From Haematococcus lacustris (Eukaryota > Chlorophyta > Chlorophyceae > Chlamydomonadales > Haematococcaceae): 64,000 nt of DNA. The translations under genes were made by a program, and so were the position numbers. The notes beneath the pieces are model-generated. The model made no database searches, was not told where the DNA came from, and saw nothing but the letters and a program-made list of their open reading frames with translations. Numbering within the stretch: position 1 is the first letter of the stretch; every line of letters starts with the position of its first letter. The DNA lies in NCBI GenBank assembly GCA_030144725.1, contig JASKMD010000020.1, forward strand, positions 1,247,383 through 1,311,382. The letters are read 5' to 3'. Positions 38,690-51,504 of this stretch are shown piece by piece.

Positions 38690-39030
38690 ATAGGCTGCAG
38701 TGCAGCAGGCCATTACTGTCAAGGGGCAGTGCAGCAAGCGCATTACTGGCAGCAGGAGCAGCAGCAGATGCAGGGGTAGCAGCACCGCTACAATTCTAGC
38801 CCGCCCCTGGCATAATGATCACAGACGCTGGTGGGGTGGGGATGCGGTCAGTGGCACATCAGACATTGCCCCAACAGGGGCTGGGCTACAGCAGCAGGAG
38901 AAGAGCTATCAGAGGCGGAGGCACACAGTACCACCGACTGCAATCCCCTTGCTGCAGGCAGCTGGCATATCAAGACCTCTTGCAGAGTGAGGTGCCCTTT
39001 GGAGGTGCCCTGTGGAGGTGCGAGTGTGAT
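38690..39030. repeat. Dispersed repeat R3, copy 1 (Fanzor-associated)
   Basis: The block GGCTGCAGTGCAGCAGGCCA through CCCAACAGGGGCTGGGCTAC to GCTGCAGGCAGCTGGCA is repeated at 40,583-40,865. Its right end (AAGACCTCTTGCAGAGTGAGGTGCCCTTTGGAGGTG) also matches the start of Fanzor relic 1 near 2,018-2,055, linking R3 to that family. Confidence 0.8.
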
Positions 39031-39078
39031 GTGGCGGAGTAACACGCTGGTGTGAGCTGGTGTGAGCCTAGTGGCGCA

Positions 39079-39148
39079 ATGCCTTTGAAGAAGCGGAAGA
39101 ACACCGCCAAGCAAGAGCCGCGCCCGACTAAAAGCCCGCGAAAACAAG
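39079..39148 (+). CDS. Candidate first exon with basic N-terminus, probable Fanzor-family fragment
   Basis: ATG 39079 opens M-P-L-K-K-R-K-N-T-A-K-Q and ends at AACAAG|GTCAGT. An acceptor (CCGCGCAG) at 39,239 leads to a frame that stops after ten codons. The Lys/Arg-rich start resembles that of Fanzor copy 2 (M-S-R-N-K-K-R-K-R), and the exon follows an R3 repeat, so it may be the head of another Fanzor copy. The downstream sequence to 39,451 is open in one frame but has no recognised motif. Confidence 0.3.
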
Positions 39149-39524
39149 GTCAGTCGTGGGGTGGTCCGCTGCAGCTGTGCTGTGCTGTGAGCCTCGCGCT
39201 GTGTGAGCTCACATCGCTGCTGTTCTTGCCCGCGCAGGTCCTCGCACTGCAATGAAGGCTCTAGGTTGATGGCCAAGGTGCTGGCCCCACCCTGCTTAAG
39301 GCATGGCTTAATCATTTGTGCACGAATGCCAAGCCACATGCTCAGCCGCAGCCCCACCCTGCGTCGGGCTTTGAAAAAAGACCCAGTGTCACACTTCCGC
39401 ACACCCAAGAGCTATGTCCTGGATCTCATCAGGAAGTCTTGGGCAGTTTAAGATTGGCAAAGTGGCGCATGGTGGCATGGTAACATTGGCAGATGAATGC
39501 ATGAGTTGACGTGTGCTGCCTTAC

Positions 39525-42500
39525 CTTGCCCTTGGCCTGCACCCCACCAGTGGGAATCCATGCTTCGTGTGGGACCAGATCACGCACCGCCTGCAACATG
39601 TCAAGGCCAGAGCCAAGTGCCAGTCGCCAGTCTTAGCTTAAGCAAGGTCAAATGCACTTCACAGTGGAGGGTGCAGCGCAAGCAAAGGGCGGGGCCAGCA
39701 GCGTCTACAGCTCACAAGCAGCAGGCCAGGGCTTCAGGCGTCACTGGAAAGAGCAGCTCACTGCCTCTCAGAAACAAGCTGTCATTGCAAGCTGCCAACA
39801 ACTTGTGAACAGCTGCAGAGAACCATTGACAAACAGCAAAGCTGGCAAACATCAAAGTGCACCCCAGTGCAGGCAGGGGCTGCGCCCATCACAGGGCAGG
39901 CAGGCTGCTCGTTGCTTGCTTACCCGCGTGGCGTGGATGCGGCTGGGCATGCCGGTGGACTCGCAGCGGGAGGCGGTGTTGACCGTGTCCCCAAACAAGC
40001 AGAAGCGTGGCATGCGCTTGCCCACAACCCCTGCAGGTCGTGCGTATAGCAGGCACAAACCTCAGCGTGCGTGTGACGGGCGAAGCCGGGACACGGCCAA
40101 AACCTGGCGATGGCGTGCCGCACCTGAAGCAACCGGTCCACAGTGCACGCCAATGCGCAACTGTACACGCTCGCCTAGCGGGTTTGTGACATTGTTCGCA
40201 GCCTTCATCATGGCCTTGGCGTACGCCACTACTTTGCTGCAGTGTTGCGGGTCGCGGCCTCCCAGAACTCGACGCCGGGTAATACCGCTGGGCCGCAAAG
40301 CGTGGGCTGCGCCCGCGTCGGGCTCATTGTCGTCGACCCAGCGCATCAGACCACCCGCACAAAAATACGCATCCCCAATCTGCGATTGAGGACAAGTAGT
40401 CGCAGTGAATGAGGCAACAGCATTGATCAGGACAGCAGCAAGCCTGACCAGGTGCGCACAAGCTGGGTCCAGTCATTTCATGTGTGACATTGTCACCGTT
40501 TCCCCCAAGCAGAGGCTGGATGCGCTCCCCCAGCCCTAGCATCAGGTTCTGCGGTTGGGACGTGTCACCTGCCCTTGGCATAGGCTGCAGTGCAGCAGGC
40601 CATTACTGTCAAGGGCCAGTGTGCAGCAAGCGCATCACTGGCAGCAAGAGCAGCAGCAGCTGCAGGGGTAGCAGCACCGCAACAATTGTAGCACGCCCCT
40701 GGCATAATGATCACAGACGCTGGTGGGGTGGGGATGCGGTCAGTGGCACATCAGACATTGCCCCAACAGGGGCTGGGCTACAGCAGCAGGAGGAGAGGTC
40801 TCAGAGACTGAGGCACACAGCACCACCGGCTGCAGTCCCCTTGCTGCAGGCAGCTGGCACACCAAGACACAACGGCACGGTTGAGGGCATCACGCGGGCA
40901 ACATGCTGGGCCAGGCAAACTAGGAGGATTGCCAGCACTCTATGATGTCACCAGTTTGCAGTGACCCATGCAGCCATGACTCAGGTCTGGATTAACTGGC
41001 TGGCGGTCAACTGGGGTTCAGACGCACCGTCTCAACCTGCGGCACAGCAAAGCGAGCAAAAGCGCAAGCAAGTAGCCTGTGTTTGCTGTGACGCAGCCTG
41101 GAAGCAGCTAGTCAAAAGAGCCCCCGCGCAGGCACCTGACCCACCTTGTACACGTCATGATCTGCCAGCAGGTCATCGAACCTAAAAAACACACAAGCAA
41201 CACACGAGCTGGTGGTCTGCTGATGGCAGGCAACTGCAGTAGGCAGATCCTCAAAACCATGCTTTGGCTACCAACACTGGTAGGGCATCAAGCTGCGGGC
41301 GGGACAAGAACCTGGACATGATTAAAACATGGTGGGGGTACCAAGTGTGTGCGCCAGGCGCAGGGAGTGGCAGGAGGTCTGACTGAAGGCATTGACAGGA
41401 AGCGAGGAGCTGCACTGTGTGACCAAAAGTCAAAAGTTACAGCATGCATGTAAGACAACATCTCGTGAGGGTGTCGGCAGGCCTCAGCCAGCTCATGCCA
41501 CCTCTTCACCGCGGCTTGGGGAGAGACAGGGATGGAGGCCCACCTGGCAGCCAGACAATGAGCCTGGTATGCAGCCTGAGGATGACCATGTGGTCGCAAG
41601 GATCAGGTATGCACTGGCAAGGCTGCTGCTGGCTGCAGCTGTGCGAGCAAGCGTGGTCGTGAACTCTGTGAGGAGCCCTTTCCCTCTGTGGCACCCACTG
41701 GTTGAACAGGTGGTTGAGGAAGAGCATGACTTGGGCAGGATGCAGGGCGGCGGCCATGGAGGTGAAGCCCTTGATGTCGGCAAACAGCAGAGTGACCTGA
41801 AGCCCAGCAGGGAGGGGGCCACATGGAAGCTGTGGAGAAGGTGACGACAGAGGCAACATGTGCAGCCTGGGAACATGGGGGCCAGCAGTGGGGCACGTGG
41901 TTAAGTTGACTGCCCATGGTCATGAGGATCAGGTGAGTTTCAGGGCAGGGCCTTTATTGCATGCGGGTGCAAGGACGTGACGCTTTGGGCTAGCTGCCTT
42001 GCACCTACCTCTTCATGCCACGTGGCCAAGCGCATGACGTCACGGGTTGAAAGGTGCACCCCACCCCTGGTCGTGTTTGCCTGAACAGCACACCGCCAAC
42101 ACCCCATACCAGGCATGGCACTGAAGCTAGCCTGGCACCGCCCGTGTACGAGCAGCAGGGCCATAGTGCAAGCAGCAGGCCCTGCCTGTGGGGCAGCACG
42201 CAACAGAGTGCACCTGTTGACCGGTGTGTGTGACCATGTGGCAACAGTACTGGCAGTCTCCAGCCAACCCATTCGCAAGTCACACCCATGCGACGAAATG
42301 TGTGCCGGTGATGCTGGCTGTGATTGTGCTCATGACGGCCAGCCCACCTCATCAGCCAAGCGTGCTTGGCGTGCATACCCACGTAGCGCCCGGTCTACAT
42401 CTGGGGAGCAATGCATCCCCTCAACCGCCTGGCGCATCAGCTCCTCATGCCATTGTGAAGTCATCACACTTATAGGCGGGCCGCTTGTACTGCCGTTGTT

Positions 42501-45500
42501 CAAGCTGCCAGAAGGGTCCAGGCCCATAGAGCCATTGAAGTCCCTGCCTAAGATAGATTCGTCGCCCCAGCTGCCTACTGCACTGATACCCAGAGCAGAG
42601 CTGACCTTGGCTGCAGCTTTTGTGTCAGGGACTGCCCCAGGGGCTGTGGCTCTGCCTGATACCAGCCTCGGCCCTGGAGAGAGATCTGCATCAGCACGTG
42701 CCATCCTGCTGCTGCCACCCATCAGGCTGGGTGACCAGTGGCCCAACAAGGTAACCATTCCCTCCGTTGCTGCACGGCTGCCAGTGGGCTGCCTCCCCTC
42801 GCTGTGGTACCTTGGCAGGCCGTGCTGCCTGCTTGACTGCGTGAGTGGAGTGCGAGCTGAATGGGCGGGAGAAGGGGTGTGGTGACGAACAGGCACAGGG
42901 CACTGGGACGAAGGAAGCTCAAAGGAACAGGCGCGTGCCCCGCATGGCCCTGGGCCCTTGAGCAGGAAGGTGCTGGGCTGTGAGGGAGTGTGGCCGAGGT
43001 TGGGCGAGCTGCGGTCCAAGCCACGCCTCGAGGTATCCAGCAGAGACAGCTGTGGTGAGGAAAGGGTCTGGGGGCCGTGGAGGTGTTTGCTGCCAGCAGT
43101 GCAGTTGAAGTGCTCGCTCTGCTCATCAGCTTCGCAGGTGGGAGGGCTGTCAGCTGTCAGATGGGTGCATGGGGGGCTCTGCCTCAGGTGCAGCCCATCA
43201 GGCGGTGCCTTCCCTGAGCGCCCCATCGTCAGCTGTTCCAGGTTGTATAGAAGGTCCTGCAGCTCCCTCTCCTTCTCCGCCTTGCTGGGTTGCATGAGCT
43301 TTGGCAGCAACTCGGAGTGGCCCCCCAGCATGGCATCCAGGCTCACAATAGACACCAAGCCATCCCCTGCAGGGCGGCAGGGACGAGGCATCGGGCAGCT
43401 GTGGGCGCAAGGCAGGAGGGTGGGCTGCTCCCAGCTGCTCGGCTGTGTTAGTACTGGGTAGTGCAGTAGTGGGTTTTGCAAGGGATGGTGCGGCTGGTCA
43501 GGCATTGCAACAGCTGGCAGGGCAGCAGGGCGTGAGAGGTGTGCCTCACCTGCAGCGCCTGCTGCGGTCTGGGGGGCCTTCAGGCAGGCCTGAGGTGGCG
43601 GTAAGGAGAGGCAACACCTATCTGTGGGGGCTACCTGCAGCAACTCCTGCATGGCAGCCCGCACCCGCCGCTGTTCAGCTAGCAGGGCCTGCAGCTGCAG
43701 CTCCAGCTGGTGGTCCTGGAGCTGCAGCTGGGCCAGACTGTCAGGGGTGGCTGAGCAGGCTGCTGGAGCAGATGGGTTGCTGGGCAGATGGGTTGCCCCA
43801 TGTACGGAGACTGTGAGCCCAGGCTCAGCTGGTAGCTGGAGCACAGTAGCAGGTGCACCAGTATTGATACGCTCTGCCGACCAAGTGGGCTTGTGTAGCA
43901 GCAGCTCCTGCTGCTGCTTCATCCCATGTGAGGCTCCTGCAGCTGCTGCCTGCTGTGACTCCTGCTGCTGCATGATGGCTGCTCGCATATTGGCTGCCGC
44001 TGCAGGGTAATTGTCTGCAGGCTTCATGGTCGCAGACGTTGCTGGTGTGCCTGTGGTTGCTGGCACTGCTACTGTCTCCGCTGCTACTGATCGCACCGGT
44101 GGCTGGCGGTTGACAAAAAGCTTTTGCAGCGCTTGCAAAGCATCTGCCTGAGGAGCCTTGCACGCTTCTTGAGGATGCTGTGTCGGAACATCTTCTGTGC
44201 AGGATGACCACGGCTTGCCCTGCTGCTTCTTCTGCCCCCTGTTCTCAGTAGGCTCCTGCTCGGCTGCTGCCTGACCTGATCGTGCCTGGCCTGATGCTGC
44301 CTGGCCTGCTGCTGCCTGGCCTGCTGCTGCCTGACCTGCTGCTGCCTGGCTTGCTGCCGCATGGCCCTGCCTTTGCTTGAACATGACCTGTAGTTGCTGC
44401 AGCTTCTGCTGCTGTTCTTGCACAGACCCAGGTTGGCTGGTTATCACCACTGTTGCTCTTGCTGCTGGCTCTGCCACAGCTGGGGACGTTTGCGGGGCAG
44501 CCTCCATCAACGCAGGCCATGCAGGCAGGTGGCTATGACTTGTGAGAGCAGGCAATGCAGCTTCTGTTGGCCTGCTAGGCAATGCAGCACTGTCGAGAAC
44601 AGGCATGGCGGGCTGGTCCCCAATGAACAGCAATGCCGGCTGTGCACCAGCTGCCGGGCCGCAGTCATAGCTGAGGCGGCTGGGCATGTTGCTGCTGCTG
44701 TTGGTGCATGTTGCTTCTGCGGCTGGGCAGGTTTCCAGCTGCTGTTGGGACAAGGCCAGGCGCAAGCTGGTGTACAGGGGGCTCGTTGCCACATCAGCCT
44801 GCTCAACAACAGGGTCCTTGCCCAGGAGCACGTCCACTACCTGAGGCAAGGTGGACAAGGGTGAGGTGTGGGCTGACAGCTGGCAAGGAAAAAGCCAAGC
44901 TGGGGCATCAGTATGTGATGACCCTAAGTGGACAATGCAAGGCAGTGCAAGGTTAGTGTAGGAGCAGCAGCAAGGGCAAGGGGAGTACAAGTGTAGGGTA
45001 CGGGTCGATGGCAGCCAGTGCAGGGGCAAGGGCAGGGTCAGGGGTGCTGTGTGGCCAGGTCCTGACCTGCTGGGGCAGGATCTCCTGCAGCAGGGCCTCC
45101 TGCTGAGTGCGCAGCTGCAGCTCACGCTTCTCCGCAGCCACAGCAGCACTGATGTCGTGCTGCAGGCAACAACAGGTTTTGCTCACTCAGTGCAGGGTCC
45201 AAGCTGATCCTAGCTGAGTGGGGGCTCTGGCACAACCTTACCACGTTACTGCACCGTGACAACACACAAGCCATGCCGGCCATGCAGGCTTCAAGGGCAG
45301 CAGCAAGCATGCTGCAACAAGCCACCAGGCCATGTATTGCGCTTGTGCCACCCTTGCTTCACATACTTAAACACAGCCACTGATCTAGCCCCCTATCTAG
45401 TACTATGATCTGCCACCCTTTGCTCATCGCAAACTGGCCTCATCCTCCAAACTGGCTCCAAGTCACAGTCACCGCCACAAACCAGGCAAGGTCCTGCACC

Positions 45501-48500
45501 ATGCGCCTGCACTTCAGTCCTGCACCCTAACCTTCACCTGAGCACAGTAGCTGGCTTAACAATGAACCCCACAAGCCAAGTCAGGTGGAGTGATAACCCA
45601 TTGCGGACACACCTGGGCGAGCACCAGCAGCTGGTCCAGGGTGTAAGGCGACTGCATGGAGCACACGTGAACCTCGTGCCACACCTCTGACCAGCAAGGG
45701 GCGGTGTGGAAGCCCCCTGGTAGGCCTGCCCGCACATCCCCTGTCTGCATGGTCAGCAGCTGCAGCAGTACGGGGCTGGTGATCTGCCTGCAGGGAAGCA
45801 AGCACAGCCACGCAGGGGAGTGGGAGGAAGGTGAAAGGGTGGTGGACCTGACACAGCCGCTGTGTGAACTGTTGCCAGCTTCAATGTCCTGTTGTGTTCA
45901 GTGGGCCATGGTGGGTAAGAACAAAGTATGGAAGCTACGAGGGATGAGTTGATGTAGGGTGCAAAGAAACTGAGATGGTGGTCTCCTTGCCACCTATTGA
46001 AGTAAGCAGGTTGAGGTTGGTTAGACCATCAAAGTTTCTAGTTGTTATAGAGTTCAGTGTGAGGTAGTTTTGACTCTTGCTCTTTCTCTGACAAGGGCTG
46101 TGCCGTCTTGACCACCCGATGTTTTTACCAGTCGTGATGGTTTGACCGGGTCCCACCTCACCCGAGTTCCATCGTCTACGCATTACCCACACAAGACAGA
46201 GATGGAATGGGACACAATGGCGCATCATACACATTACACACACAACAGGCATCATATGCGGTGCCTGCCTTACCCTCCTCTCAACCTTGCCATGCCTGCA
46301 TTTCCTTGCGTCCTGGTTTGCAGCCAACAAAACTTATTCAACAAGGAACAACAGGCCTTGGGCCCTGGGCCCTTGAGTAGGAAGGTGCTGGGCTGTGAGG
46401 GAGTGTGGCCGAGGTTAGGCGAGCTGTGGTCCTGGTTTGCAGTCAAGCATGCAGCCTGATCCCTCATTGCCACTCCCTGAACCATGGTAGGTGTAATAAC
46501 AACATGCAACAACCCACCATGCCCACCATGCTCAGTGGCCGGTCGCCAACCAACCAGAGTGCTGGCACCCGGAATGAAGTCCTGGTTTGCAGTCAAGCAT
46601 GCGTGTGACCCCTCTTGCAGGCCAACAAAACTTATTCAACAAGGAACAACATGTTGGACTGTGGGTAATCTCACTCAGCTACTACCAACACGTTGTAGCA
46701 TCCTCGGTCGCACCCTTGATGACTACCAACCCCATTCCGGTGGCACTCTTTCCTGGGGCTAATCCCCCTTGACCACTGGGCACCTCATCAACGTTGCAGT
46801 CAGGCCCACTCACACTCGGGCTCTGTAGACGCTCCCCGCACGCACTGCTTCCTCCATTGCCCGGCGTTGGATAGCCCCCTGCAGGTCAACCACACAGCTG
46901 GCACCCTTAGTAGCAAGATGGAAAGTGAGCAAGGCAAGGAGGACCGGCAGCAGGGTGGACTACCACTTCCAGTTGCTTGGTGCGGGCCCTGCTTGCACCT
47001 GGAGTGATGGGAGGAGGGATGCAGTTGCCAGTAGTAGGTGATGAGCGAGTGGCCCAGAACCCTGTTGTGCTCTGGGGTATATAGCAAAGACTAAGTAGCC
47101 ACCTTGCCTCAGCATATGCATTGAGAGAACCTGACGAGCTTGCGATCCTTTGCCATGCTGCTTGCCATGCCATGGCTGAAAGCAAACATGTCATCCTAGG
47201 GGAACTGAGGGGAAAGTGGGGTCGACATTGATTGAATATGGTGCTTTACGCTAGGTATCCTCCTGGTCTCAGCCTAAAGGTATGAGGGGCCCTGACAAGC
47301 TTGCGATCCTGGACGTGCTGATTGCCATGCCAGGGCTGACAGCAACCATGTCGTCTTAGCTGTACAGCTACTGCCAGCGTTGCCCGTACAGACCAGCACG
47401 GCACTGGTGCCTGATGACACCCAGCCTGCCTGTAGGCCACTTACCTTGGGGCCGTGGAACAGGTGGCTGACATAGTCCAGTCGACCAGCTGCCAGCAACG
47501 AGCCTGGCCTGTACTCAGGGTTCTGCCAGCTAGTATCTGCCGGTGCTGCAGAGGGTGGTGGAGTGCGTGGGCGGCCTGCCTGATCGCTGCGGTCCTCCAC
47601 CTCCTTGGCACCGCCACCCTGTTGCTGCTGATAATGAGGATGATGATGAGGGCCACTGTCTCCCTCGCAGCAGCCACCCGCCTCGGAGCAGTGGAGGGTG
47701 ATGGGTTCCAGTAGGGTGGCCCAGTCACTGAAGCTGCCATGGCTGTGGTCGCCGAAGGCCGCAACTGATGTGGGATTCTGGAGCATCACGTGCCCTGTGG
47801 CTGCCTCTGCCACCAGCACGTTGGTGGGGGCGTAGCGCAGGGCCATTACATCGAGCACGTTCCAGGGCCAGGCCAGGGGGGCAGCCATGTCAATGGGTGA
47901 GCAGCCATAGACCAGAAAGGCCCTGGGAGCAGCAGCAATGGAGCCCTGCTAACCAAAAGGCACAAGGTTATCATCAGTCTGGTTATCATCAGTCTGATGG
48001 GTTGCACAGGTTGGGCAAAGCTGGGAGAGTTGCGGAGCTGGAGCGGGGCGATAGGGCAGCTGATGGCTGATGGCTGCACATGCTGTCAAGCTGTGCAAAC
48101 AGGCTGAAGCAGGCCCCAGAAAAGGCTACTGCACACCCACTGCTGTGATCATAGTAGTAACTAAGAAAACACAGCAAGCAAGGGTTTAAGTACAGGCAGG
48201 CCAGCAGGTCGGGTGGCGGTGCCGGCTGCAATGTGCGTGTGACCACCAGAACCACGCAAGCACTGTGCAGGCTGATTATGGTTGCCGGCAGTCTGGAGAT
48301 GCTGGTTCGCTACTCGAGTCCCGAGGAAAGCCTCATCCTCACTCTTATCCAAACACAGGGATCATCCCTACTGATCCCCTACAAGTCTGGTGCTGAGGCT
48401 GAAGTGAACTGCAGGATGTGGACATTATGCTTTGGACGCAAACACTGTCAGCTGGCATGGGTACGCTATGTGGGTGTGTCACACCATCAGTGTTCATTGG

Positions 48501-50014
48501 GGATCCCTTGCACTAATTGCATTCCTTGCATCGCAGTGCGTGTGCTGTCAAGGCAGGGCCCTGCAGCGCTCACATGAAGGATGTGCCATCCTCCCGCTGC
48601 CAGTTGACCAGCAGGGCTTCCAGGAAGCAGCAGCAGGCCAGCGTGTCCTGGAGGTAAAAGATGCCCCGGGAGGTGCTCACACTGCGCTTGCCTGCCCGTG
48701 CTGCCTTCAACCAACCCTGCACGCTGGCCCTGCTTGCACACAGTTGGAGGCAACACATGGCAAGATCGGCTCAGCTGCGGGTTCCGACACAGCTGTCCCT
48801 GTTGCACTTGTGGGCAACTGGTGCAACTAGTGTGGCACCGGAGGGGCAATGAGGGTGCAGTGCCAGAGGAGGGGCCAAGCAGCCATGTTTGAGCAGATGT
48901 TGATGGTGTGGGGTAGGGGTCACTTGTTGATCACACACGGAGTAACACAGGGCCTTCTGGCAACAGCCTACAGCAAGGAAAGGAGGACGAAGTGGGGATG
49001 CCACGCTATACCCAAAGCAGCATGGATCCAACAGTCCTGGATATTGAGCATAAGCTATGACACTGTGTCTGCAGCAGGGGGAGATGCTTTGCCTCAGGCA
49101 CCTGGCAAGGTATGAATGATGAAGACTGGCAACAGGCCAGGACGGTAGCTACATCAAGTGGCACGCAATAGAGGGGCTAGTGGGTTGCATGGCAGGACTG
49201 CACTACAATCCCTCTTAACAACTACCAGCCCCGTAGGGACTGGCCCACTCAGGTGTACCTAAAGGTAGGAGTCCTGGTGTAGAAGTGAAACAACACCTTG
49301 GTTGTTGCTGCGCGACTTGGATTTGAGCGGCTGACCTGCATGCAGTATCCCAGCAAATGCTGATGAGGTGGGGCAGCAGGTAGCCATCCACAACTCAGGG
49401 TGCTACTACAGGAACACTTTGCAAGATGATGGCTGCAGCAGGGTAAAAGAGGGGTTCTCACACGCTGACCTGGTTCATGATGCTGTTTGTGAACCACACA
49501 TCCTGTTCAAATACCTGCAACCGTTCAGACACAGCTGTGTAGAGCATGCAAGCGTAATGAGCAAGGCTTTACACCTTTGCACCATGTTCACCCCCACCGC
49601 AACATTCCCAATTCAACATGGAACAGGGATTTGCCTGTGGGTAATCTTACTCCGCTACAATTTAATAGCTTTGGTTGCATCCTTGATGACTACAAACCCA
49701 ACAACGGTGGTACAATGTGCCGCACATTCCCTCTGAATACCACCGGGCTTCTCATCAAACAGCTTAATGTTTGTAGGGCTGACAGCCTGTCTACACTAGT
49801 AGGCCCTTTTGCATTCACCTCCCAGGGTGCCAAAGCCAAGCTGCTGTTGCCCAGCACGTCACCATGTAGTGGCAATGCAAGAACACTGTAGCTGGCTTCT
49901 TGTATTGTGAATGAGACGAGCTGCTGCCTGATGGGCCTGGTGATGATGGGTAAGCCAGTGTCAGCTTCATACTGCAGCTCAGCTCCAGACAGAACTTGCT
50001 GGAGGCTGTGGAAC
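39525..50014 (-). CDS. Class III nucleotide cyclase, probably guanylate cyclase, large multi-exon gene
   Basis: Makes cGMP (or cAMP) from the nucleotide triphosphate. Phase-consistent exons: 50014-49819, 49514-49470, 48716-48574, 47922-47445, 46878-46814, 45787-45613, 45159-45067 (coiled helix ending L-L-Q-E-I-L-P), 44840-42348 (831 codons), 42080-42009, 41796-41699 ([10 protein letters not shown]), 41181-41145 (F-D-D-L-L), 40379-40124 (I-G-D-A-Y-F...G-P-V-A-S-G), 40030-39924 ([13 protein letters not shown]), 39590-39525 (G-G-V-Q-A-K-G-K). Both metal-binding Asp, the catalytic Asn and Arg, and the Cys typical of guanylyl cyclases are present. The V-E-T before I-G-D and the last strand were not found. 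The large exon is Gln/Ala/Ser-rich and apparently disordered, inserted between the dimerisation helix and the catalytic core. 5' and 3' ends are uncertain. Confidence 0.82.
40583..40865. repeat. Dispersed repeat R3, copy 2
   Basis: Matches 38,693-38,966 with few differences. It lies inside the cyclase intron between exons 41181-41145 and 40379-40124. Confidence 0.85.
46315..46795. repeat. Dispersed repeat R2 with an embedded cyclase exon fragment, in a cyclase intron
   Basis: AACAAAACTTATTCAACAAGGAACAACA occurs at about 46,327 and again at 46,625. The second is followed by the R2 blocks seen at 29,715-29,830. Between them, about 46,358-46,432 copies 42,945-43,014 of the same gene's large exon (GGGCCCTTGAGTAGGAAGGTG and on). 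The motif AACCAGAGTGCTGGCACCCGGAATGA is shared with 33,077. Confidence 0.8.
49585..49815. repeat. Dispersed repeat R2, copy 3, in a cyclase intron
   Basis: Shares TGTGGGTAATCTTACTCCGC, GCATCCTTGATGACTACAAAC and AACAGCTTAATGTTTGTAGG with 29,730-29,920. It ends a few bases from the 49,819 exon border. Confidence 0.7.
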
Positions 50015-50865
50015 CTGTCGGCAGGTTCCAGTATGTTTCATGTTAAGCGGCGCGGCGCTAAGAGGCCACGAGTGAGTTCTGTAAAGATCATTGCTCGTAC
50101 CTGCACCCCATTGCTCGCGCTCAGGGTATCGCCCCCGTCACAATGTGCTGCAGTTAAAGTACATCTACCGTGGTAGCAGCACAGTATGGGGCATCGACGG
50201 AAGTTCCGCTCGCATGTACAGTGTCGAAGGAAACATGTAACATGCGTGAGCGCAGCCGCACATCGTTAGCGTGGCGTCAAGGCGGCTACTTGTGCATTGG
50301 CATGCATAGTCATGCGATATCATAGTCATGCAAGCTTCCAACATGCCCCTTCAAACCTTGTACCATGCGGGGTTGTGACTTTGCATCATTGCACTGATCA
50401 CACAAGAGTCCAAATGCACTGCAAAGGTACTAGCTGCAATGGGGTGATAACGCATGGTTCTGGTGGGTGTTTGCATACAGTTAGGGCGCGACCGATCATA
50501 TGGCTTGCTGAGGAATTGGTCATATGACTGAATATGACGGCTTAAAGATGTGATATGACCGGGTCTGTAGTCAAGAGGATAATGTAGCAGATCGCCACAC
50601 AAACCCACCTGGGAACCCCGAGTGTAGAGAGGGTTTGATGTCCTACAAACCGGTATCACTCTCAGTTGTAGTTAGTAACACTCCTCTGCTCTCCTCCAAA
50701 TAATATCACGAATGAGACCATGTTTGAAACCAGATTGAGACCACGGCAATGAGGTTACGGGGTTTTGCGGGTTTTGGCTTAATTATATTTCATCATATTC
50801 CATCATGCTTGATCATATGGGGTCATATCTTAAAGATTATTTCGGGCGCGCCTTACATACAATCC

Positions 50866-50985
50866 TGTTACAAAATGCCCAATGCAATGCTTAAATCAGG
50901 GTACAGGTTGGTTAATGAAAGCCAGTAATACGACGACTATTTGTGAACCCAACGCAACATCTGGGTCATATGCCTACACCTATCC
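50866..50985. repeat. R4 repeat, copy 1
   Basis: From GTTACAAAATGCCCAATGCA to CAACATCTGGGTCATATG. A diverged direct copy lies at 51,257-51,370. Confidence 0.7.
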
Positions 50986-51256
50986 CTGCCATGCTACTGT
51001 TGTGAATGTAAGAGGTGCCAGGGCCAACGGGTAGGTTTGCTAGCTGGAATAACTGTGTGGTGAGCTGGCTGCATGTTCGATGCAAAGCTGTTGGCTCTAC
51101 CTGCTCCCACCCATCACCTCACAGCCTGTTGACACTCACATTCCCCACCGCCAGAGGGTCAGCTCCTCGAGGGTTGGTCTGGGCTTGGCTTGGCTTGGCT
51201 TTGCTGAATGTGTGTAATTCTGTGTGAGCTTGGCCTGGATGTTTGCATATAGTTTT

Positions 51257-51370
51257 GTTACAAGATGTCCAATGCAATGTAAAAATCAGGGTACGGATTA
51301 TTTCATGACAACCAGCAATACGACGAACCTCCATGTGAACCCAACGCAATATCTGTGTCACATGTGTGCC
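51257..51370. repeat. R4 repeat, copy 2
   Basis: GTTACAAGATGTCCAATGCA onwards, about 80 per cent alike to copy 1 by eye. Confidence 0.7.
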
Positions 51371-51504
51371 ATATCCATGAATACACCTGGAACACAGTGG
51401 TGTGGGAGATATGAGCGTATATAGGGCTGCGATGTACAATTCGTTGCATGCAATGATTTGCAACGGCAATGTGAAGGTGCAAAGTTTGCTACTAGGTCAT
51501 GACT

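Noticed and set aside
38848..39408. 186-codon minus-strand frame across repeat R3 and the candidate Fanzor head
   Set aside because: Crosses unrelated repeat boundaries and has no recognisable motif.
39652..39870. Plus-strand frame with a helical, Gln-rich stretch ([12 protein letters not shown])
   Set aside because: Lies wholly within a cyclase intron between two well-supported exons; no splice partners or family recognised. It could be a relic of an inserted element.
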